Shown here piece by piece: positions 17,116 through 24,029 of a stretch of DNA of 36,441 nucleotides (position 1 is its first letter; each line of letters starts with the position of its first letter). Both the position numbers and the translations under genes were made by a program. The stretch spans positions 1 to 36,441 of the forward strand of contig JALSHG010000117.1 in the NCBI GenBank assembly GCA_026982355.1, in the 5' to 3' direction. Origin of the DNA: Thermodesulfovibrio sp. (GTDB taxonomy: Bacteria > Nitrospirota > Thermodesulfovibrionia > UBA6902). The notes beneath the pieces were generated by a model, which ran no database searches, was not told the origin of the DNA, and saw nothing but the letters and a program-made list of their open reading frames with translations.

Positions 17116-18598
17116 GTTTTATCGCCTTTCTCAGGACCTCCCTGTCGCTGAAATAATGCCTTGCCCCCCTGATCTCCTGGTAGTCCTCGTGGCCCTTGCC
17201 CGCAACAAGCACCGTGTCCCCCTCTTTTGCTACAGACACCGCCTCCCTGATGGCATTTTCCCTGTCGGGCCGCACAATGTAGTTGTCTCTTTTGATTCCG
17301 CTGACAATATCCCTTATGATATCCAGCGGGTCCTCAGAGCGGGGGTTGTCTGAAGTTATGACCGCGAGGTCACTCAGCGCGGATGCAACAGCGCCCATCA
17401 GGGGCCTTTTGGTCCTGTCCCTGTCGCCGCCGCACCCGAAGACGGTGATAAGCCTTCCGCGCGTGACGGCCCTGGCCTCCTGCAGGACGTTTCTCAATGC
17501 GTCCTCTGTATGCGCATAATCAACTATACACAGAAAGCCCTGCCCCGCGTCAATATTTTCAAAACGCCCCTCAACGGGTTGCGCTTCCTGTATGCCCTTC
17601 CGTATCGCATCATCACTGAAACCCAGCGCATATGCAATTCCGGCGGACATTAATATGTTATAAACATTGAATATTCCCACGAGTCCAGAATGGACCCTGA
17701 ACCTGCTCCGCGGCGTCCGTACATCAAAGGAGAGGGGGGAAGCGCCGGCGGCCGGTATGCCGTGGCTTTTTATGTCTTCCGCCTTTATCATCGCGCCGTC
17801 CCGAAGTCCGCAGGTGACGACATTGCACCTGAGTTTCCCGGCAATGCCCCCGACCATGGGGTCGTCATGGTTGAGCACGGCGGAACCGCTCTCCCTCAGA
17901 TAATCGAAAAGCCGTGTTTTGGCCCTGAAATACTCCTGCATGCCGCCGTGGAAATCAAGGTGGTCCCGGGAAAAATTGGTGAATGCCGCGACATCGAATG
18001 CACAGCCCTCCACCCTCCTGAGCGCAAGCGCATGCGAGGATACCTCGATAACGGCATATTCCATTTTATTGTTCACCATCTCGCTTAAATACCTCTGCAT
18101 ATCCAGGGACTCCGGGGTCGTATTGGACGCGGGCATGGTCCTGTCCCCGGTTATGTACCGGACGGAGCCCAGCAGGCCGGCGCTCCTGCCGCCGGCATTG
18201 ATGATACTCCTTGTAATATAACTCGTCGTGGTCTTTCCGTTTGTGCCGGTTATGCCGGCCAAAGACAACCGTTCAGAAGGATGTCCGTAAAAAGCGGCGG
18301 AAATGAGGGCCAGGGCTTCCCTGCTGTCAGAGACCTCGATGTATGCGGTACGGTCGGGTGCGGTGGGATCCGGCGTATCCGTTGTCTCCACTGCACGCTC
18401 TCCGACCACAGCAGCAGCCCCCCTGCTTAATGCATCCTTTATATAATCATGCCCGTCACGGGTGAACCCCCTGACGGCCACAAAGAGAAAACCTTCGCCG
18501 ACCAGTCTCGAATCATATGCGATACCCCGTATTTCCCTGCTTAAAGGTCCTGTTATCCTTTTCGCCCTTATACATTTTAAAAGTTCCGGTATTGTCAT
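17084..18598 (-). CDS. murE: UDP-MurNAc-L-Ala-D-Glu--meso-diaminopimelate ligase
   Basis: Mur ligase that adds the third stem-peptide residue. From the preferred ATG at 18598 (MTIPELLKC) it has 504 residues; a frame start at 18643 adds 15 poorly conserved residues and has no well-spaced ribosome-binding site. GITGTNGKTTTSYI is the P-loop (about 114-127), and NTTPESLDMQRYL and VIEVSSHALALRRVEG follow. TSDNPRSEDP near 415-424 contains DNPR, the family signature for meso-diaminopimelate rather than lysine. This implies an mDAP-type, Gram-negative-like wall. It overlaps murF. Confidence 0.96.
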   Translation of the reverse strand: MTIPELLKCIRAKRITGPLSREIRGIAYDSRLVGEGFLFVAVRGFTRDGHDYIKDALSRGAAAVVGERAVETTDTPDPTAPDRTAYIEVSDSREALALISAAFYGHPSERLSLAGITGTNGKTTTSYITRSIINAGGRSAGLLGSVRYITGDRTMPASNTTPESLDMQRYLSEMVNNKMEYAVIEVSSHALALRRVEGCAFDVAAFTNFSRDHLDFHGGMQEYFRAKTRLFDYLRESGSAVLNHDDPMVGGIAGKLRCNVVTCGLRDGAMIKAEDIKSHGIPAAGASPLSFDVRTPRSRFRVHSGLVGIFNVYNILMSAGIAYALGFSDDAIRKGIQEAQPVEGRFENIDAGQGFLCIVDYAHTEDALRNVLQEARAVTRGRLITVFGCGGDRDRTKRPLMGAVASALSDLAVITSDNPRSEDPLDIIRDIVSGIKRDNYIVRPDRENAIREAVSVAKEGDTVLVAGKGHEDYQEIRGARHYFSDREVLRKAIKHGGSDGKGYS

Positions 18599-18661
18599 CT
18601 GCCCCGCCGGGAAGCGCTCCCTGCAAACACCACCGGGATGCATCCCCCTGAAAAATCTCCT

Positions 18662-20458
18662 CTAACGCGGCGTGCCGGCAAGAACAATCTGGTTCTCCTC
18701 CCTCTCCATGGGCACGTCAAGATATGCAAGTGTATGCTCCACGATATTTTTGAACACGGGCGCGGCGACCACCCCGCCGTACACAGAGCCCTTCGGTTCG
18801 TATATGACGACTATAAGCGCGATCCTCGGATTATCCGCAGGCACAAAGCCTGCGAATGAGCTTACGTATCTTTTTCTCGAATAACGGCCCGTCCGGGGAT
18901 CGAATATCTGGGCGGTGCCCGTCTTCCCCGCCACGAGGTTTCCCTTGATATACGCCCTTGTCGCAGTGCCTCCTTCTTCCACTACGGTCTTCAGGATATC
19001 CCTCACAACTGCGGCTGTCTCTTCGGATATGACGCGCCTCCTCACCGTGGGTGATACACTCCTGACCGGCTTGCCGGCCGGTGAGATTATGTCGGATACA
19101 ACGTAGGGCTTCATCAGCACACCTCCGTTGGCGATGGCTGCATATGCCGCCAGGAGCTGCAGGGGTGTCACGCCTATCTCCTGGCCGATTGACAGTGCAG
19201 CAAGCGATGTGCCGGACCAGTCTTCGGTCTTCCTGAGAATCCCCCTCACCTCGCCGGGAAGGTCTATGCCTGTCTTTTTACCGAAACCGAATTTTCTTAT
19301 GTAGTTATAGTATCTCTCCTTTCCGAGCTTGAGGCCTATCTGCACGGCGCCGACATTGGAGGACTTCTGTATGACTTCCGGGAAGGTGAGTATTTCGTGT
19401 TTATGGACATCGCGGATCCGCTTGCCGCCCACGACAATATATCCCTGCGATACGTCAAACTCCTCGTCCAGCCCGACGACCCCCTCTTCAAGCGCAGCGG
19501 CGGCCAGCACGGCCTTCATGGTCGAGCCGGGCTCATAGAGATCGGTGATGGCCCTGTTGCGCCTCTGGGACGGCCGGGATCTGCCCGGAAAGTTGGGGTC
19601 ATAAGCGGGCCTGTCGGCCATCGCGAGAATCTCGCCTGTCGCGGGGTTCATCATTATCGCGACCCCGGCCTTTGCCTTCCATTTCTTCATTGCCGCCGAC
19701 AGTTCCTTCTCCACAATATACTGCAGCCTCTCGTCAATGGTCAGCAGGAGATTATTGCCGGAGGCAGCCTCCCTGACGTCCCCGGAGAGACTGTTGCCGC
19801 GGGCGTCCGTGTTTACGTAGACACTGCTTGCCTCACCGCGCAGGTATTCATCATACATGAGCTCAATGCCGGCTATTCCCTTGTTGTCGATGTCCGTAAA
19901 GCCCAGGATGTGCGAGGCGGTGAAACCCTTGGGATAATAACGTTTCGACTCCGTCAGAAAACCCAGCCCCGCGTACCCGGACCGTTCCCTCAACGCGCTG
20001 ACTTTAAGCGCGGTGTTCATATCCAGTTTCCTTGCAAGCCAGATAAACCCCCTGTCTTTCTTCTTCAGGAGGGTCATGTTCAGCTTTTTTGACGAAACAT
20101 TTATCAGGGGCGCCAGTTCCCTGGATAAATTCCGTTTATCCTTTATTTTCGAGGGCACCGCATACAGCGAGTCCGCCTCCACGCTTGTCGCCATCTCTCT
20201 CATCCGTCTGTCCCATATTATGCCCCTCTGGGGTATTAATATCTCTTTGACCGTGTACTGCTCGGCCGCCCTTTCAGCGAGCCTCTTGTGGTCAATGACC
20301 ATCAGGTTTACAAGCCGCAGAGAGATAACCGCAAAACCGAAAAGGATGACGGTGACAAGCACGCCCGATCTTTTCCTGCTCCTCTGGAAAGGTATCCTTA
20401 CGGGATCCTCATCCCACAGTTTCCGTGTCTCAGTCTTCCGCCGCCTTCTTTCAGCCAT
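18662..20458 (-). CDS. ftsI: Septal peptidoglycan transpeptidase FtsI (PBP2B/PBP3 type)
   Basis: Class B penicillin-binding protein that crosslinks septal peptidoglycan with FtsW, 598 residues. A basic cytoplasmic tail is followed by one transmembrane helix (about 33-53), then the dimerisation/pedestal domain with RGIIWDRRMREMA (78-90). The transpeptidase domain has S312-T-M-K315 (acylated serine), S366-S-N368 and K512-T-G514. No PASTA repeats follow the transpeptidase domain. It begins 9 nt after the ftsL stop with GGGGCGGA as the likely ribosome-binding site. Confidence 0.96.
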   Translation of the reverse strand: MAERRRRKTETRKLWDEDPVRIPFQRSRKRSGVLVTVILFGFAVISLRLVNLMVIDHKRLAERAAEQYTVKEILIPQRGIIWDRRMREMATSVEADSLYAVPSKIKDKRNLSRELAPLINVSSKKLNMTLLKKKDRGFIWLARKLDMNTALKVSALRERSGYAGLGFLTESKRYYPKGFTASHILGFTDIDNKGIAGIELMYDEYLRGEASSVYVNTDARGNSLSGDVREAASGNNLLLTIDERLQYIVEKELSAAMKKWKAKAGVAIMMNPATGEILAMADRPAYDPNFPGRSRPSQRRNRAITDLYEPGSTMKAVLAAAALEEGVVGLDEEFDVSQGYIVVGGKRIRDVHKHEILTFPEVIQKSSNVGAVQIGLKLGKERYYNYIRKFGFGKKTGIDLPGEVRGILRKTEDWSGTSLAALSIGQEIGVTPLQLLAAYAAIANGGVLMKPYVVSDIISPAGKPVRSVSPTVRRRVISEETAAVVRDILKTVVEEGGTATRAYIKGNLVAGKTGTAQIFDPRTGRYSRKRYVSSFAGFVPADNPRIALIVVIYEPKGSVYGGVVAAPVFKNIVEHTLAYLDVPMEREENQIVLAGTPR

Positions 20459-20467
20459 TCCGCCCCA

Positions 20468-20800
20468 CTACCTCATCGATGCCCTGTAAGGACCGGCCTG
20501 TGCCCTCTTTTTCACAAAGAAAACATTCTCCCTTTCGGGCATGGTCATGCCGAGGCGTTTTACCGCCATGTCTTCAATCTTCTGCGTGGAATAAAAACTT
20601 GCGCTCTCGGCGACCACCATTTTCCTCTCGCGCACGAGGTCCGCCCTGAGAGTGTTAAGCCTTCCGAGTTCATACTCGAGGTTGAATACCGCTGTCCTGA
20701 GCGACACGATGGCAAAGAGGCATATACAGACATAAAGGAGAAAAGCGGCCTTTATCAGCACTGTCTTCTTCCGCGTGTTCTTTATTCTCCTGCCGCTCAT
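20468..20800 (-). CDS. ftsL: Cell division protein FtsL
   Basis: Small bitopic divisome protein of 110 residues between rsmH and ftsI, where FtsL is expected. A basic N-terminus (SGRRIKNTRKKT) precedes one transmembrane helix (about 14-34). A leucine-zipper-like coiled coil follows (LEYELGRLNTLRADLVRERKMV), then the typical IEDMAVKRLGMTMPERENVFFV ending. It works with FtsB and FtsQ to activate FtsWI. Start and rsmH stop overlap as ATGA. Confidence 0.9.
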   Translation of the reverse strand: MSGRRIKNTRKKTVLIKAAFLLYVCICLFAIVSLRTAVFNLEYELGRLNTLRADLVRERKMVVAESASFYSTQKIEDMAVKRLGMTMPERENVFFVKKRAQAGPYRASMR

Positions 20801-21681
20801 ATCCTCTCCCCCACTCTCAGTTTCGCGCTTCTTGATGAGGGGTTCAGCCTCTGTTCCGCCTGTCCCGGGACCACCGGTTTTCTTGTTATGATCATGAACC
20901 GTCCTTCCTTTGCCAGTTTCCTGAATGCGTTTTTAACAATCCTGTCCTCAAGGGAATGATAAGAAAGGACGCACAGCCTCCCACCCTTCTCAAGGAGGGA
21001 CGCCCCTTCTTCGATTGCGGCGGGCAGCTCTTCAAGCTCCCTGTTGACCTCGATCCTGATTGCCTGGAATGTCCTTGTCGCCGGGTGAATCCTGCCCCTT
21101 CCGCCGGCCGCCCTGCTGATTATATCTGCAAGTTCCTTACATGATTCAACCGGCTTCCTGCGCCGCGCATTGACTATGGCCCTTGCTATCCTCCTGCTGT
21201 GTCTTTCCTCACCGTACCTGTAGATAATGCCGGCCAGTTCCTTTTCAGGGTACTTGTTAACCACGTCCCGGGCGGTAAGGCGCTGCCCCCGGTCCATCCT
21301 CATATCAAGGGGCTCATCCCTGAGAAAGCTGAACCCCCTGCCCTCTGATTTCAGGTGCAGCGCAGAGACACCGATGTCAAGGAGGATGCCGCTGACACCG
21401 GCGTAACCGAGGTTACCGACAATATCTCTTATGTCCGAGAATGTCCCCCTGACAAGGAAGACATTCTCAAACTCCTTTAAACGCTCCCTTGCCGTCTCTA
21501 TGGCCTTTTCATCCCTGTCTATGCCTATCAATGTGCACCTCCCGGCGCGCCGGAGAATATACGCGGCATGACCGCCCGTGCCGACCGTTGCATCAACATA
21601 TATTCCGTCTTCCCTTATTTTCAATGCCTCAAGCACCTCCTCCGGCATCACAGGGACGTGGATTATCTCCGGTTCCAGCAT
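20797..21681 (-). CDS. rsmH: 16S rRNA (cytosine-1402-N4)-methyltransferase
   Basis: SAM-dependent methyltransferase (MraW) that modifies C1402 of 16S rRNA in the decoding centre, 294 residues. The start HVPVMPEEVLEAL (8-20) is family-typical. VDATVGTGGHAAYIL (about 29-43) is the SAM-binding loop, GILLDIGVSALHL motif IV, RGFSFLRDEPLDMRMD the signature segment, and SYHSLEDRIVKNAFR the C-terminal conserved block. It begins directly after the mraZ stop with no gap. Confidence 0.97.
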   Translation of the reverse strand: MLEPEIIHVPVMPEEVLEALKIREDGIYVDATVGTGGHAAYILRRAGRCTLIGIDRDEKAIETARERLKEFENVFLVRGTFSDIRDIVGNLGYAGVSGILLDIGVSALHLKSEGRGFSFLRDEPLDMRMDRGQRLTARDVVNKYPEKELAGIIYRYGEERHSRRIARAIVNARRRKPVESCKELADIISRAAGGRGRIHPATRTFQAIRIEVNRELEELPAAIEEGASLLEKGGRLCVLSYHSLEDRIVKNAFRKLAKEGRFMIITRKPVVPGQAEQRLNPSSRSAKLRVGERI

Positions 21682-22134
21682 CTACAGGCCAAGGCTCTTG
21701 AATTCTTCCTTGTATGCATCCTTGTCGACCTTTGTCGGGTCCGCTACTCCATCGTATTCACTTCTGTCCCATATCTCTATCCTGTTGCAGAGGCCTATGA
21801 GCACCACGTCGCTGTTCAGACCCGCATCGGTTCTGAGCGCCGCAGAGACAAGCACCCTTCCCTGCCTGTCGATTTCACATTCAACTGCGGAACCGATGAC
21901 CCTCCGTGTGAAATACTTGACTGCATCGGATGTCTGCGGCATCCTGCTGACTTTGTCCGTCAGTTTCTGCCATTCATCAACCGGGTAGGCGCACAGGCAG
22001 CGGTCGAAGACCTCGTTTGTTATAATCAGTTTTGAAGAGTGGTTCGAGGAAAGAATCTCCCGGAAGGGGGCCGGGATTATCAATCTGCCTTTCGGATCCA
22101 GACTGTTGTAGTGCTTACCTGAAAACCCCGGCAC
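21682..22134 (-). CDS. mraZ: Transcriptional regulator MraZ
   Basis: AbrB-like double-domain protein of 150 residues that represses its own dcw operon in bacteria where it has been studied. The two swapped-hairpin repeats contain LDPKGRLIIPAPFRE (about 12-26) and IDRQGRVLVSAALR (about 87-100), the DxxGR DNA-binding signature. The start is a GTG at 22134 with GGAGGG just upstream, overlapping the last GTGG operator repeat. It leads the dcw cluster. Confidence 0.96.
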   Translation of the reverse strand: MPGFSGKHYNSLDPKGRLIIPAPFREILSSNHSSKLIITNEVFDRCLCAYPVDEWQKLTDKVSRMPQTSDAVKYFTRRVIGSAVECEIDRQGRVLVSAALRTDAGLNSDVVLIGLCNRIEIWDRSEYDGVADPTKVDKDAYKEEFKSLGL

Positions 22135-22141
22135 GTTCCCT

Positions 22142-22166
22142 CCACTTTATACCACTTTATACCACT
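22142..22166 (-). promoter_or_regulatory. MraZ operator: three GTGG direct repeats, 10-nt period
   Basis: On the minus strand GTGGT, GTGGT and GTGGA occur at exact 10-nt spacing (complements at 22162-22165, 22152-22155 and 22142-22145) with TATAA between. This is the known MraZ box layout of direct GTGG-type repeats separated by about five bases. It covers the predicted transcription start and runs into the mraZ ribosome-binding site, so bound MraZ would block initiation. Confidence 0.8.
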
Positions 22167-22172
22167 CTATTC

Positions 22173-22201
22173 AGTATAGGAGGCTTGAAAATACTTGTCA
22201 A
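22173..22201 (-). promoter_or_regulatory. dcw operon sigma-70 promoter
   Basis: TTGACA (22196-22201) and TATACT (22173-22178) on the minus strand are separated by exactly 17 nt, close to a consensus housekeeping promoter. The predicted start near 22166 coincides with the first MraZ repeat. It lies about 45 nt upstream of the mraZ GTG. Confidence 0.8.
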
Positions 22202-22311
22202 GTGGAAAATGGGGAAAAAAGCCGATCCCTATATTTTGTGGTCTGATTTTTTTACAGATACTACTTATAGGTGTTAAAAAACAGAAAGGGGGGGACGGCC
22301 GGGCGTACAGT

Positions 22312-23307
22312 CTATACGCCGACGAGTTTCTCAAGCGCCTCGAGCTGCTTTGTCTCACCCATGGCCACAAGGGTGTCTCCATGTTTTATGACGGTTGCGG
22401 ATGTGGGATTGAATTCCATTTCACCTGTCTCTCTCTTTATGGCAACGATTATTATCCCCAGTTCCTTCCGGATTCCGCATTCATCAAGGCTGCGGTTTAC
22501 AATATGCGAGTCGCCCTTTACCCTGATCTCCTCCATCTGCAGTTCAAGATTGCCGCTGCGGGTGGCGAATTCGATAAAGTCCACCACCGCGGGCTTCAGG
22601 ACCGTGTGCGCAATCCTCAATCCTCCGAGATGATAAGGCGAGATCACCTTGTCCGCACCGGCCCTCAGGAGCTTCTGGCCGGCGTCTTCTTCGCTTGCCC
22701 TTGCCACGATCCTGAGCTTGGGGTTCAGCCCCCTGGCGGACAACACCACGTAGAGATTGTCGGCATCCGTTGAAAGCACGGAGATGAGGCCGAGCGCCCT
22801 TTCAATCCCGGCATCCTTAAGAACACTGTCCTGCGTTGAATCCCCCTGAAGGGAAAGCATGTCCTTTTCCATGGTTGCGAGCACGTCCGGGTCTTTCTCA
22901 ACTACAATAAAACCGGCCCTGTTCTGGATCATCTCCTTGCATACGATCTTCCCCATTCTCCCGTAACCGCATATGATGTAATGATTTTTCAGGCTCTTTA
23001 TCTTCTTGTTCAATTTTCTCCTCCCCAGTATATCCCTTATCTCGCCTTCTATGAGCACCCTGGCGCCGACACCGAGCGCATAGAACATTGCGCCGACGCC
23101 CGTGAGTATCAATATGATTGTAAAGACCCTTCCGGTCGCCGAAAGCCTGTGAACCTCTTCATAGCCCACTGTCGTGAGCGTAATAATGGTCATGTACAGC
23201 GAATCAAAGAGTCCCCATCCCTCAAGGAGTGCATACCCCGCCGTTCCGAACGATATAACCAGGATTATAACGCCGGCCGGGGGTATTATCCGCTGTTTGA
23301 CATTCAC
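22312..23307 (-). CDS. Two-TM potassium channel with cytoplasmic RCK (TrkA-N/TrkA-C) domains
   Basis: MthK/Kch-like potassium channel. The GTG at 23307 is preferred (332 codons) because AAGG lies at the right distance; an in-frame GTG at 23334 lies inside the repeat. TM1 is about 8-26, the pore helix and filter TTLTTVGYEEV about 41-52, and TM2 about 59-82. The RCK domain starts HYIICGYGRMGKIV (about 110-123) with acidic Glu/Asp ligands at VVEKD. A TrkA-C lobe ends the protein (MEEIRVKGDSHIVNRSL onward). The filter is TVGYEE rather than TVGYGD or TVGYGE. It lies between the Mut7-C gene and mraZ, probably co-transcribed with upstream genes. A weak GGCGTA/TACGCC hairpin follows its stop. Confidence 0.88.
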   Translation of the reverse strand: MNVKQRIIPPAGVIILVISFGTAGYALLEGWGLFDSLYMTIITLTTVGYEEVHRLSATGRVFTIILILTGVGAMFYALGVGARVLIEGEIRDILGRRKLNKKIKSLKNHYIICGYGRMGKIVCKEMIQNRAGFIVVEKDPDVLATMEKDMLSLQGDSTQDSVLKDAGIERALGLISVLSTDADNLYVVLSARGLNPKLRIVARASEEDAGQKLLRAGADKVISPYHLGGLRIAHTVLKPAVVDFIEFATRSGNLELQMEEIRVKGDSHIVNRSLDECGIRKELGIIIVAIKRETGEMEFNPTSATVIKHGDTLVAMGETKQLEALEKLVGV

Positions 23308-23312
23308 GTTGA

Positions 23313-23526
23313 CCTTACAGTTGCATAAAAACACCGCCTGCGGGCAGGGGAGTCTGACGGGGAAGCTTTATCCGCGATACCTTCAGGACATATCCCGCAC
23401 GGCATATTGCCATCTTTTGCAATTTCACTCTCCGTTACGTCCTGCAACAGGGACATATTTCCAGTATCCTATCGCTTTATAAAGGTTTTACGCCGGACTC
23501 CACAGCCGGCTTATGCAACATTAAGG
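23313..23526 (-). repeat. Full-length copy of the 215-bp palindromic intergenic repeat
   Basis: The 214-bp element has near-matching inverted ends: CCTTACAGTTGCATAA at the plus-strand left, and CCTTAATGTTGCATAA when the other end is read on the minus strand. Its interior differs from the 36097 copy at only about four positions over 92 nt. Nested pairing is visible: CAGGACGTA (minus) with TATGTCCTG, ATTGC with GCAAT, and ACGG with CCGT. The long outer stem is partly decayed here. It abuts the Mut7-C gene stop on one side and ends 5 nt before the potassium-channel GTG on the other, supplying that gene's AAGG. Confidence 0.85.
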
Positions 23527-24003
23527 TTAAGGTTTGAGAACATCCGACAGTTTTTTCCGCCATTTCTCGGGATGTGTCCCCCTCCAGTAAAACCTGCCGC
23601 ATTTCATGCACCGCCTGAAACCGTCCGAGGTGCGGTATACATAATCCGGGACATGCGGCCTCGCATCCTCCCCGGGCACGCTCACCGGGATAGTGTTGCA
23701 CAGGGAGCACCTGCTTGGGGAATGTTCCTTCAGCCGGCCGGATTCACCGCCGGGGAGCAGATGGAATGTGTTGATGACCGTTCTCAGCTGGTCGAACGTA
23801 TCGTTTTCATCAAGCAGAAGGAAATTCTTCAGACCCCTCCTCTTCACCAGGCGAGTATCCCTTGTAAGGAGCGTCCTGCCTTCCTCCTGCGCCGTTCTCA
23901 CCAGGATGCCGTCTTCAATTCGGGAGAAATACAGCGTATCATAGCCGAGCAGCCTTAACCACCTGGCAAGACGGCCGAGCATTGAATCGGCAATGAATTT
24001 CAT
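23527..24003 (-). CDS. Mut7-C RNase-domain protein with zinc ribbon
   Basis: 158-residue protein of the Mut7-C (DUF82) family, a PIN-like fold predicted to be an RNase. The N-terminus KFIADSMLGRLARWLRLLGYDTLYF holds the family signature with Asp5. LLTRDTRL (about 45-52) carries the second acidic site, and LDENDTFDQL a third. Two cysteine pairs, CSLC (about 98-101) and CMKC (about 132-135), form the C-terminal zinc ribbon. It follows rpoC by 26 nt, so it is likely co-transcribed with RNA polymerase genes. No target is known from sequence. Its stop touches a full repeat copy. Confidence 0.85.
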   Translation of the reverse strand: MKFIADSMLGRLARWLRLLGYDTLYFSRIEDGILVRTAQEEGRTLLTRDTRLVKRRGLKNFLLLDENDTFDQLRTVINTFHLLPGGESGRLKEHSPSRCSLCNTIPVSVPGEDARPHVPDYVYRTSDGFRRCMKCGRFYWRGTHPEKWRKKLSDVLKP

Positions 24004-24029
24004 GGGAGTCCATGGGTGCGAACCCGCTG

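Noticed and set aside
20288-20959. 223-codon plus-strand frame opposite ftsI, ftsL and rsmH
   Set aside because: It is antisense to three certain genes, shows no family features and has no ribosome-binding site.
22270-22320. Terminator after the potassium-channel gene
   Set aside because: GGCGTA/TACGCC can pair at the stop, but the T-run is over 15 nt away behind a C-tract, so it is too weak to call.
23477-23710. 77-codon minus-strand frame overlapping the Mut7-C gene and repeat
   Set aside because: It is out of frame with the clear Mut7-C protein and ends at a stop within the repeat.
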